NCBI GenBank assembly: GCA_003696705.1
Contig: RFGD01000260.1
Location: 1-7,469 of the forward strand
Direction: 5' to 3'
Length of the DNA stretch: 7,469 bases
Origin: Alphaproteobacteria bacterium
Lineage (GTDB): Bacteria > Pseudomonadota > Alphaproteobacteria > Rhodobacterales > Rhodobacteraceae
Every line of letters starts with the position of its first letter. The first letter of the stretch is position 1. The position numbers were made by a program, and so were the translations under genes. The notes under the pieces are model-generated. The model was given only the letters and a program-made list of their open reading frames with translations. It was not told where the DNA came from and searched no databases. Positions 1 to 6,985 of this stretch are shown here, in pieces.

Positions 1-734
1 GCGCAAAGTTCGGCGTCGACGGTCTCGTCGGCGATGACCATCGTTTCGGTCGGACCTGCAAGAAGGTCGATCCCCACACGGCCGAAAAGCTGACGCTTGG
101 CCTCGGCCACGAAGGCGTTGCCGGGGCCGACCAGCATGTCCACCGGCCTGATCGTCTCGGTCCCGAGGGCCATGGCGCCCACCGCCTGGATCCCCCCAAG
201 GACATGGATCTCGTCGGCGCCGCCCATGTGCATGGCGGCTACGATCGCGGGGTGCGGCGCGCCGTCAACGGGGGGCGCCGAGGCGACGATGCGCGGCACG
301 CCGGCAACGCTTGCCGTCACCACGGACATGTGGGCGGAGGCAACCATCGGGAACTTGCCCCCCGGCACATAGCAGCCAACCGACTGCACCGGCACGTTGC
401 GGTGGCCAAGGATGACGCCGGGCAGCGTCTCGACCTCAAGATCGGTCATCGTGGCCCGCTGGGCCTCGGCGAAGCCGCGGATCTGGGCCTGCGCGAAGCG
501 GATGTCCTCCATGTCGCGGGCCGAAACCTTCTGCATCGCGGCCTCGATCTCGGACGGCGACAGGCGGAAGCTTGGCGGGCTGTAGCCGTCGAACTTCTCG
601 GAAAGTTCGCGCACCGCCGCATCGCCGCGTGCCCCGATGTCGGCCAGTGTCTCCTCGACCACGGCGCGCACCTTTGCGTCATCCTCGGCGCGTTCGGCCG
701 CCGGCTTGGAGCGTTTCAGATACTCGATTGTCAT
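1..734 (-). CDS. Histidinol-dehydrogenase-family alcohol dehydrogenase (HpsN-like paralog), 3' part missing
   Basis: The first 244 residues are present, read from an ATG at 734 (MTIEYLKRSK) to the window edge, so the C-terminal part is missing. The HisD fold is clear: CYVPGGK near residue 121, LGGIQAVGAMALGTE near 179-193, VGPGNAFVAEAKRQ near 202-215 and AGPTE near 226-230. E. coli HisD has AGPSE at the last position, so the Ser is Thr here. The family oxidises an alcohol to a carboxylate in two NAD-dependent steps. An MTIEYLK-type start, the short GRVGID linker and AGPT fit catabolic paralogs such as sulfopropanediol 3-dehydrogenase (HpsN) better than histidine biosynthesis, and the ABC-transporter context agrees. 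The substrate is unknown, and the catalytic Glu-His pair and most zinc ligands lie outside the window. The gene starts 4 bases after the preceding SnoaL-like stop, with a GAAAGGAAA ribosome-binding site inside the end of that gene. The family call is firm; the HpsN-like role is inference. Confidence 0.9.
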   Translation of the reverse strand, partial: MTIEYLKRSKPAAERAEDDAKVRAVVEETLADIGARGDAAVRELSEKFDGYSPPSFRLSPSEIEAAMQKVSARDMEDIRFAQAQIRGFAEAQRATMTDLEVETLPGVILGHRNVPVQSVGCYVPGGKFPMVASAHMSVVTASVAGVPRIVASAPPVDGAPHPAIVAAMHMGGADEIHVLGGIQAVGAMALGTETIRPVDMLVGPGNAFVAEAKRQLFGRVGIDLLAGPTETMVIADETVDAELC

Positions 735-738
735 GCTT

Positions 739-1275
739 TCATTTCCTTTCTTCGGGCCGGGGCGGCACCCGTTCGCCGCGATCGAAGGCTTCCCAGCCCT
801 CGCCCCCGAACACATCGACGCCGAGCTGCGCCAGAACATGGGGGAAATCCACCATCACCCAGTTGTCGACGATCTTGCCGTCCACGACCTTCCAGAAGTC
901 CATGTAGCGGATCTCGACCCGCTTGCCGGTCGGGGGCACCCCCATGAAGGTGCCCGAATGCGTGGCCTCCTGGCGACCGAAGGCAGCAGCCCATTCGCCC
1001 ATGAACAGCCGTGCCTCGTCGATGCACACCTTGTCCGAGAAGGCCGCCTGGAAGGGGCGCTGCCAGTTGTCCTGGAATGCCTTCAAGCCGATCTTCGTGC
1101 CGCAGCCGTAATTGCCCATCCAGCGGAACCCTTCCGCAAAGAACTCGCCGATGTCGTCGATGCGATGATCGTTGAGACCGTCGACCATGGCCTCGATGAC
1201 GCGCCGCGTCTCGTCGGTCCTGGAAAGATCGGTGTCGCGGCTGAGCGCCGCCTGAACGGGTCTGGTGCCCTTCAT
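739..1275 (-). CDS. SnoaL-like (NTF2-fold) protein, single domain
   Basis: This is a 178-residue protein with the SnoaL-like polyketide cyclase/ester cyclase fold, an NTF2-like alpha+beta barrel; it is probably cytoplasmic, as no signal peptide is seen. Visible family traits are an N-terminal helix (TRRVIEAMVDGLND, about 23-36), FRWMGNYG (50-57), the FMGVPPTGK turn (110-118), the strand EIRYMDFWKVVDGKI (121-135), and NWVMVDFPHVLAQLGVDVF (138-156). Asp143 and His146 sit where SnoaL-type cyclases place their acid/base Asp. The same motif set recurs in both halves of the divergently transcribed protein at 5969-6985. The start overlaps the upstream permease stop as ATGA, with AGGAG 10 bases before the ATG, so translation is probably coupled. 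In this family the reaction varies (cyclase, isomerase, hydratase, binding protein), so no specific activity is claimed. Its position between a permease and a dehydrogenase suggests it acts on the imported compound or its oxidation product. Confidence 0.88.
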   Translation of the reverse strand: MKGTRPVQAALSRDTDLSRTDETRRVIEAMVDGLNDHRIDDIGEFFAEGFRWMGNYGCGTKIGLKAFQDNWQRPFQAAFSDKVCIDEARLFMGEWAAAFGRQEATHSGTFMGVPPTGKRVEIRYMDFWKVVDGKIVDNWVMVDFPHVLAQLGVDVFGGEGWEAFDRGERVPPRPEERK

Positions 1276-2426
1276 CCCTTGACTGCTCCTGCGGTAAGGC
1301 CCGCGACGATCTGGCGCTGGAACACCATCACCAGAAGGAAAAGCGGCGCCGTGATGGATACGGCCGCAGCGACGGCGACCACCTGGTCGGTCGTCGTCGT
1401 CTCTCGGTTGAACATGCCGGCAATGGCCGGGACCATCGTCTGGTTCGACGCATCAAGAAGCAGCGAGGTCACGAGGAAGTCGTTGTAGGCAAGGAGAAAG
1501 CTGAAGAGCCCCGTGGTGATCACGCCGGGCCACATGACCGGCATGATGACCCGCCGGAATGCCTCGAAATGAGAGCAGCCGTCGACGCGCGCCGCCTCGT
1601 CGAGGTCGGCCGGAATGTTCTGGAAGAACGACCGGAGCATCCAGATCGTGAAGGGCTGATTGATCGCCACCAGAACCGCGATCACCGCCCAGGGCTTGCC
1701 ATAGAGCGTGGGCGCGTTCTCGCCAAGGATCGGGGAAAGCCACTCGGCCGAGTTGATGAAGACCGGCAGGTAACCGGCGACCAGCACCGAATGCGGCAGC
1801 GCCCGGAAGACCAGCGCGGCGATGAGGATCCAGAAGGCAAGGGCCGTGCCCGCGCGCGCAAGTGCATAACCCGCCAGCGTGCCCACGGTCAGCGAGACGG
1901 TGACGACACCCGTGGTGACGATGAGCGAGTTCTTGAAGTTGTTGGCAAAGCCCCGGTCGATCCAGACCGTGCGATAGTGTTCGGTCGTCGCACCCACGAC
2001 ATCCCGTCCCAGAGGCCCTGCAAGGGGGTTCAGCACCTCGGTCACGGCGGGAAGCACGCCGAAGAACGCGACGACGAAGCCGACACCCAGAACGGCCGAG
2101 CCGAGGAGCCAGCCCAGTGCGGCGAAGCCCGGCGGGGTCCAGGTTCGGACAGCCAGGGGCAGCCAGTGCATGGCAATGCGTGCGGTCGCATAAAGGACGC
2201 CCGCCCCAAGCAGCATGTCAAGGATCGACCAGCCCTGCCCGCGGGCCACCGTCTCGGGGCCGAAGATGACGTGCAAGGGGTTTGGCGAGAAGGCGTCGAT
2301 GGGTGCCTTGAGGCTCATCACCGTGATCCAGAAGATCGGGAAAGCCGCAATGAGGCACCAGAGGCCCAGAAAACCCCCCGAGGCCAGTCGCAGCGACAAG
2401 GGCTGGCGAAGGGCGCGCGCGGTCAT
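1272..2426 (-). CDS. Carbohydrate ABC transporter permease, MalG type, with a two-segment insertion
   Basis: This is the second inner-membrane subunit of a CUT1-type importer, 384 residues from the chosen start. The EAA loop that contacts the ATPase is at about 275-301 (DEAARVDGCSHFEAFRRVI, then MPVMWPG). Other family marks are the first membrane helix (about 14-38) followed by SLKAP, NNFKNSLIVT before the core helices (162-171), FRALPHSVLV, and a hydrophobic C-terminus. MalG-type proteins are usually about 270-300 residues. The extra length lies between helix 1 and the core, roughly residues 50-148, and includes two long hydrophobic stretches (about 71-92 and 100-130). An in-frame ATG at 2453 would add nine residues. 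The 2426 ATG is preferred because it overlaps the upstream stop as ATGA and has GGAGGG 7 bases before it, while the 2453 ATG has no ribosome-binding site. The 3' end overlaps the SnoaL-like start by 4 bases. Confidence 0.93.
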   Translation of the reverse strand: MTARALRQPLSLRLASGGFLGLWCLIAAFPIFWITVMSLKAPIDAFSPNPLHVIFGPETVARGQGWSILDMLLGAGVLYATARIAMHWLPLAVRTWTPPGFAALGWLLGSAVLGVGFVVAFFGVLPAVTEVLNPLAGPLGRDVVGATTEHYRTVWIDRGFANNFKNSLIVTTGVVTVSLTVGTLAGYALARAGTALAFWILIAALVFRALPHSVLVAGYLPVFINSAEWLSPILGENAPTLYGKPWAVIAVLVAINQPFTIWMLRSFFQNIPADLDEAARVDGCSHFEAFRRVIMPVMWPGVITTGLFSFLLAYNDFLVTSLLLDASNQTMVPAIAGMFNRETTTTDQVVAVAAAVSITAPLFLLVMVFQRQIVAGLTAGAVKG

Positions 2427-3448
2427 GCTCTTGCCCTCCGATGGTCGCGCCATGTGCGGCGAAGAAGCGGAATGAGGATGATGACGATGCCGATCATCGT
2501 CAGCATGGCGCTGGCCGAGGCCCGGCTGATCGAACGATTTCCGGCCTGGTCGGGCTTCAGGTAGTCATACGTGAGCCATTGCAACGATATGACGTGCCCC
2601 TGTGACGAGAAGCCCACGATCTCTTCGAACACGCGATAGGTGTCCATGAGATGGATGATCGCGACGAAGACGATCAAGGGCATCAGATGCGGGATCACGA
2701 TGAACCGCAGCCGCTGCCAGCGGCTGGCGCCGTCGATGAGGGCGCTTTCGAGGCTGTCCTGGTTCACCGTCTGAAGGCCCGCATAGAACACGATCGCCGC
2801 GAAGGGCGCGACGTGCCAGACGCGGTAGAGCACCATCAGCGTCTCGATCGTCCAGGCCTGCGCGAACATGGCGATGTCGCGCTGCAACCACCATTCGAGC
2901 GCCGCCGTTAGGATGCCGTCGCCGCGGAACAGCCAGTTGATCGAGAGCGCACCGATGACAGGCGTGATGATGAACGGCAGGAGCGAGACGAAGATGACCG
3001 GCCCCCGCACCGCCTGCGCCGCGTTGTTGATCGCCAGCGCGATGGCAAGGCCCAGCCCCACGACAAGCGGCAGCGTGACGAGCGTGAACATGAGCGTGAA
3101 GCGAAGCGCCTTCCAGAAGTCGATGGCCTGCACCGCGGCCCACGAATGCGCCTTCACGGCCGCCCAGAAGCGGTCGGGCTCGATGACATTGCGATAGCTT
3201 TCGAGACCGACGAAGCGCGTCACCTCGACAATCCTGCCGTTCTCGTCGCGGCGCGGGACGGACTTCTCTTCGGTCGTGCAGATCTGGCCCAAGAAACCCG
3301 GCGTGCAGGTCTCGACCTCGACCGTGTCATAGACCGGCTGGGTCACGAAGAAGCTCTGGACCAGGACGCTGACGAGCGGGAAAGCGATGAAAAGGAGCAT
3401 CATCACGACAGAGGGCGCCACGAAGGCGGCGAAGGTTCGGAACTTCAT
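2423..3448 (-). CDS. Carbohydrate ABC transporter permease, MalF type
   Basis: This is the first membrane subunit of the importer, 341 residues. A membrane helix at about 7-33 is followed by a long loop to about residue 112, which holds two cysteines (C48 and C57, in CTPGFLGQIC) and the family signature FVGLESYRNV (about 80-89). Core helices then follow. The EAA loop is at about 234-260 (LESALIDGASRWQRLRF, then IPHLMPL), and a final helix lies near 315-331. MalF-type proteins without the large E. coli P2 domain are about 290-300 residues, so the external loop carries some 35-45 extra residues. The ATG at 3448 has AAGGGAGGA 8 bases upstream. The 3' end overlaps the MalG-type gene as ATGA, and an 80-base gap with a strong hairpin separates it from the binding-protein gene. 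The subunit should pair with the MalG-type permease to form the channel; the substrate is not evident. Confidence 0.94.
   Translation of the reverse strand: MKFRTFAAFVAPSVVMMLLFIAFPLVSVLVQSFFVTQPVYDTVEVETCTPGFLGQICTTEEKSVPRRDENGRIVEVTRFVGLESYRNVIEPDRFWAAVKAHSWAAVQAIDFWKALRFTLMFTLVTLPLVVGLGLAIALAINNAAQAVRGPVIFVSLLPFIITPVIGALSINWLFRGDGILTAALEWWLQRDIAMFAQAWTIETLMVLYRVWHVAPFAAIVFYAGLQTVNQDSLESALIDGASRWQRLRFIVIPHLMPLIVFVAIIHLMDTYRVFEEIVGFSSQGHVISLQWLTYDYLKPDQAGNRSISRASASAMLTMIGIVIILIPLLRRTWRDHRRARA
2434..2439 (-). promoter_or_regulatory. Ribosome-binding site that sets the MalG-type permease start
   Basis: GGAGGG on the minus strand, 7 bases before the ATG at 2426 and inside the end of the upstream permease gene. 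It selects this start over the in-frame ATG at 2453 and fits translational coupling at the ATGA overlap. Confidence 0.75.
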
Positions 3449-3495
3449 CGCGGACGTCCTCCCTTGTGACGGCTCTGCCGGGTGACTGAAGGGGA

Positions 3496-3521
3496 CCGGG
3501 CCCGGCGCCAGCCGGGCCCGG
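3496..3521 (-). promoter_or_regulatory. GC-rich intercistronic hairpin after the binding-protein gene
   Basis: A perfect 11-bp inverted repeat, CCGGGCCCGGC (3496-3506) and GCCGGGCCCGG (3511-3521), has a 4-base loop. It begins 7 bases past the stop codon of the solute-binding protein. No T-tract follows on the minus strand (TCCCCTTCAG), so it is not a classic intrinsic terminator. By analogy with malE-malF, such a hairpin may protect the 3' end of the binding-protein mRNA or partly stop transcription, keeping the binding protein in excess over the membrane subunits. The structure is seen; the role is inferred. Confidence 0.7.
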
Positions 3522-3528
3522 CGATCGG

Positions 3529-4737
3529 TTACTCGACCAGTCCGGCTTCCCTGGCCGCCGCAAGATAGGCGGCCTCGATGTCGGCAAGCGTCGTGGAGGC
3601 GTCCTTGGCACCTTTCAGGTAATCGGCAATGCCGTTGCCCAGCGCCGTGTGCATGATCCCCATCGGCCCCGAGGCCGGATAGGGCACCGCACCGTTGTTT
3701 GCCGTCGCGATGGCGCCTTCGGCCGCAGGGCCGGGCTTGTAGCCCTCGATCAGCCAGACCGCGACATCGTTGTTGGCTTCGACCATTTCGCGATCAAGGC
3801 CTTCCATCGCGACACGGAAGGCGGCGTCTGCCTGCTCCTCGGTCATGTTCGTGGCGAAAACCACACCGTCCCACCACAGGCTCGAGGCGGGCCGAACCGA
3901 ACCCATCGGCGCCGAGGCCATCTTCACCTTGCCCACGACCTGGCTTTCCGCCGGGTCGTCCATGGCGGCGGCGCGGCTGGCCCACAGGTTGGCCATCGCA
4001 ATCTTGCCCTGCTGGAACTGCTGCTGGACGTAGGTGGAATCCGAGACGAGATATTCGGGGTCCATGTAGGCCGTCATGGCCTTCATGATCTCGAGCGCCC
4101 GTACGCCCTTCTCGTTGTTGATCGCGGGGCTGTTGCCCGGCCCGAAGAACTCGCCGCCTTCGCCGAGGTAGTTGTTGACGAATTCCTCGCCCAGGTTCCA
4201 CCCCGTCTTGAACGTGCCGCCAAGCGGGTAGTCGACGACGCCGGCCGCCTTGATCTTCTCGGCTGCGGCAAGAACGTCGTCCCAGGTCTTCGGCACCGGA
4301 ATGCCCAGATCCTCGAGGATGTCAGACCGATACATGAGGTGCTGGTTGTTCACCATCATGGCGATGGCATAGGTCTTGCCGTCGACCTTGATGAGCTGGT
4401 TCGGCTTCAGCTGCTGACCGTATTTCGCCACGTATTCGTCAAGGGGGCGGATGGTGCCGGCGTTGAGAAGCGGCACCATGGTCGAGTTTGCCACGCCCCC
4501 GATCTGATAGAGCGCCGGGTTCGCGGCGAAGGCGGCGGGTTGCTTCTCGCGGAACTCCTGGTCGAGCTCGGCGGTGAAGTTGCCGCATTCGGCCATGGCG
4601 CTTGTCACCGCCTTCCACGCCTCGAAGGCCGCCGAAAGCGACTTGAGCGGCACCTTGTTCTCGAAGGCACAACTGGCCCACGCGCCCGTCGCGACCAGCG
4701 ACATGGCGCCGGCGACAAGAATCTTTCTGAACAGCAT
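3529..4737 (-). CDS. Periplasmic solute-binding protein of a CUT1-type sugar ABC importer
   Basis: This 402-residue protein would capture the substrate in the periplasm and deliver it to the two permeases. A signal peptide is clear: MLFRK, a hydrophobic core, then AWA|S for cleavage after residue 21. Family 1 (MalE-like) binding-protein traits include YQIGGVANSTMVPLLNAGTI (about 83-102) followed by RPLDEY, VDGKTYAIAMMVNNQHLMYR, LGIPVPKTWDDVLAAAEKI, and WWDGVVFATNMTEEQADAAF. Two cysteines near the mature N-terminus (C23 and C51) could form a disulfide. There is no lipobox Cys, because C23 follows the signal-peptidase-I site AWA-S. An upstream in-frame ATG at 4842 would add 35 residues that overlap the ATPase gene; the 4737 ATG is preferred because it gives the signal peptide and has AGGGAG 7 bases upstream. 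The gene is flanked by hairpins on both sides. The ligand cannot be deduced from the sequence; aromatic residues such as W41 and the WW pair suggest a sugar-like compound. Confidence 0.95.
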   Translation of the reverse strand: MLFRKILVAGAMSLVATGAWASCAFENKVPLKSLSAAFEAWKAVTSAMAECGNFTAELDQEFREKQPAAFAANPALYQIGGVANSTMVPLLNAGTIRPLDEYVAKYGQQLKPNQLIKVDGKTYAIAMMVNNQHLMYRSDILEDLGIPVPKTWDDVLAAAEKIKAAGVVDYPLGGTFKTGWNLGEEFVNNYLGEGGEFFGPGNSPAINNEKGVRALEIMKAMTAYMDPEYLVSDSTYVQQQFQQGKIAMANLWASRAAAMDDPAESQVVGKVKMASAPMGSVRPASSLWWDGVVFATNMTEEQADAAFRVAMEGLDREMVEANNDVAVWLIEGYKPGPAAEGAIATANNGAVPYPASGPMGIMHTALGNGIADYLKGAKDASTTLADIEAAYLAAAREAGLVE

Positions 4738-4744
4738 TTTTTCT

Positions 4745-4750
4745 CTCCCT
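4745..4750 (-). promoter_or_regulatory. Ribosome-binding site that sets the binding-protein start
   Basis: AGGGAG on the minus strand, 7 bases before the ATG at 4737 with an A-rich spacer. It rules out the longer reading from 4842, which would have no signal peptide at its N-terminus. Confidence 0.75.
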
Positions 4751-4757
4751 GCTGGTT

Positions 4758-4782
4758 GGGGCGGCCCTGCAGCCGCCGCCCC
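4758..4782 (-). promoter_or_regulatory. Hairpin between the ATPase and binding-protein genes
   Basis: GGGGCGGC (4758-4765) and GCCGCCCC (4775-4782) can form an 8-bp stem with a 9-base loop inside the 59-base gap. Downstream on the minus strand the sequence is AACCAGCAGGGAGAG, with no T-tract, so full termination is unlikely. It may mark an RNA-processing point or a structure upstream of the binding-protein ribosome-binding site. In such a GC-rich genome some chance pairing is expected. Confidence 0.4.
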
Positions 4783-4796
4783 GGTTCTCTGGGGCC

Positions 4797-5846
<1,050 letters not shown>

Positions 5847-5873
5847 CCATCCCCCGGGGTCGGACTTAGTGTC

Positions 5874-5889
5874 TTGCATACGTATGCAA
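5874..5889. promoter_or_regulatory. Perfect 16-bp palindrome, probable operator
   Basis: TTGCATACGTATGCAA is identical on both strands and lies 27 bases before the ATPase ATG, in the divergent region. It resembles LacI/PurR-family operators, which have a central CG and GCA-x-AC half-sites (compare the E. coli PurR site, ACGCAAACGTTTGCGT). A GntR-family site is the alternative. It overlaps the predicted start of leftward transcription, so a repressor bound there would block it. No regulator gene lies in the window. Confidence 0.75.
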
Positions 5890-5892
5890 AAC

Positions 5893-5920
5893 AGTAGACT
5901 TGGTTGCGACAATTTGACAA
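5893..5920 (-). promoter_or_regulatory. Candidate sigma-70 promoter for the transporter operon
   Basis: On the minus strand TTGTCA (5920-5915) and TCTACT (5898-5893) are 16 bases apart. They match the -35 consensus at 5 of 6 and the -10 at 4 of 6 positions. Transcription would begin near 5887-5885, inside the 16-bp palindrome. A plus-strand promoter for the divergent gene is less clear: TTGGTT (5900-5905) and CATTGT (5923-5928), 17 bases apart, is a weak candidate, and the perfect TTGACA at 5914-5919 has no -10 box at a suitable distance. Confidence 0.45.
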
Positions 5921-5927
5921 GACATTG

Positions 5928-5957
5928 TTTCGACGGGCCGCCCGGAGACCGTCGGAA
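5928..5957 (+). promoter_or_regulatory. Possible leader hairpin before the double-SnoaL gene
   Basis: Bases 5928-5936 (TTTCGACGG) can pair with 5949-5957 (CCGTCGGAA) in a 9-bp stem with one G-T wobble and a 12-base loop. The GGAAG at 5954-5958, the best Shine-Dalgarno candidate for the ATG at 5969, is mostly inside the stem. If the transcript begins upstream of 5928, this could lower translation. The pairing is seen; the function is a guess. Confidence 0.3.
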
Positions 5958-5968
5958 GCTTCTGCGGC

Positions 5969-6985
5969 ATGGGGGGTCAGGTGCCCGTTCTTCAAGATGC
6001 AAAGGACCTGGTGCGGGGGTTTCACGCGGCGCTCGACGCAGCCGGCGCCGGGACGCTGGAAGCGGTACTCGCGGCGCACGTCTCGTCGGACTGGCTTTGG
6101 CGGGGTTACCACCCGTTTGGCGAGCTTCGGGGAGCCGCAGCGGTAGCCGAGCGGTTCTGGGAACCGCTCAGGGCCGCGCTTTCGTCGCTTCAGCGTCGCG
6201 ACGACATCTTCTTTGCCGGCAGAAACGAGATCGACGGCGGCAAGAGCGTCTGGGTGGTATCGATGGGCCATCTCATGGGGCTTTTCGATGCGCCGTGGCT
6301 CGGCATTCCACCGACCGGGCGCCTTGCGTTCCTGCGATACTGCGCTTTCAACCGTGTCGCCGGGGGCAGGATCCGGGAAACGGCGATGTTCTTCGACATC
6401 CCGCACCTCATGCTGCAGGCGGGCCTTCAGCCCTTCCCGCCGGCCACAGGGGCCCAGCTTGTCCAGCCCGGCCCCCGCACCCACGACGGCCTTCTGTTCG
6501 GCCCGCAGCCGACGGCCGAGGGCGAGGCGACCCTCTCGCTCATCAATGCCATGATCGCCGACCTTGGCCAGTGGCAGTCGGGGCTGCCGCTCGAAGAGGA
6601 GCTTGCGCGAACCTGGGCCGATGACATGATCTGGTGGGGACCGGCCGGCATCGGCGCGACCTACACGATCGCGCGCTACGCGCGTCAGCATTCCGGTCCG
6701 TTCCGCCGAGGTCTTGCCGACCGCTCGGCGACGCGCCACGTCGCCCGCCTCGCCGAAGGCCACTACGGCGGGTTCTTCGGCTGGCCCAATTTCACGGCGC
6801 GGCCGACCGGCGGCTTCATGGGCATGCCGGCGACAGGCAGGACCGGCGAATTCCGCGTGATCGACATCTATCGCCGCGAGGGCGACAGGCTGGCCGAGAA
6901 CTGGGTCTTCATCGACCTTCTTCACTTCTGGCATCAGCAGGGTGTCGACATTCTTGCCCGCACCACGGAGCTTGCCCGCCCATGA
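5969..6985 (+). CDS. Tandem double-domain SnoaL-like (NTF2-fold) protein
   Basis: This 338-residue protein is made of two SnoaL-like domains, at about 8-160 and 185-335, joined by a Pro/Gly-rich linker (about 156-184). Both carry the marks of the single-domain protein at 739-1275: a tryptophan-containing W-x-G region (WLWRGYHPFG at 42-51; MIWWGPAGIG at 220-229), the turn GIPPTGR (112-118) or GMPATGR (285-291), the strand after it, and FFDIPHLMLQAGL (141-153) or FIDLLHFWHQQGV (314-326). D143/H146 and D316/H319 are thus the paired counterparts of D143/H146 there. SnoaL enzymes commonly dimerise, so the fusion may be a covalent pseudo-dimer whose halves can diverge. No signal peptide is seen. 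The ATG at 5969 has only a distant GGAAG; the GTG at 5981, just after a G-run, is a real alternative that would remove four residues. The stop overlaps the next start as ATGA. The reaction is unknown. Confidence 0.87.
   Translation: MGGQVPVLQDAKDLVRGFHAALDAAGAGTLEAVLAAHVSSDWLWRGYHPFGELRGAAAVAERFWEPLRAALSSLQRRDDIFFAGRNEIDGGKSVWVVSMGHLMGLFDAPWLGIPPTGRLAFLRYCAFNRVAGGRIRETAMFFDIPHLMLQAGLQPFPPATGAQLVQPGPRTHDGLLFGPQPTAEGEATLSLINAMIADLGQWQSGLPLEEELARTWADDMIWWGPAGIGATYTIARYARQHSGPFRRGLADRSATRHVARLAEGHYGGFFGWPNFTARPTGGFMGMPATGRTGEFRVIDIYRREGDRLAENWVFIDLLHFWHQQGVDILARTTELARP

Noticed and set aside
1..734. Biosynthetic histidinol dehydrogenase (hisD)
   Set aside because: There are no his genes nearby, the gene is in a transporter operon, and the AGPTE change and N-terminus fit catabolic paralogs better. 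The missing C-terminal half prevents final proof.
1569..2564. A 331-residue open frame on the plus strand
   Set aside because: It is antisense to both permeases and its charged, Arg/Asp-rich composition mirrors the hydrophobic codons on the other strand.
3496..3521. Intrinsic terminator ending the transporter operon after the binding protein
   Set aside because: The stem is strong but no T-tract follows, and the permease genes needed for function lie directly downstream in the same direction.
5914..5919. TTGACA on the plus strand as the -35 box of the double-SnoaL gene
   Set aside because: No acceptable -10 hexamer lies 15-19 bases downstream; that stretch is GC-only (near 5935-5944).
5847..6002. 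N-terminal extension of the ATPase
   Set aside because: The frame is open upstream of 5846, but the extra 52 residues resemble no ABC ATPase, cross the promoter and palindrome, and would start inside the divergent gene.
5869..6624. A 251-residue open frame on the plus strand overlapping the double-SnoaL gene
   Set aside because: It is in a different frame from the SnoaL motifs and is Arg/Ala/Ser-rich. The SnoaL frame has two full domains and an ATGA overlap with the next gene.
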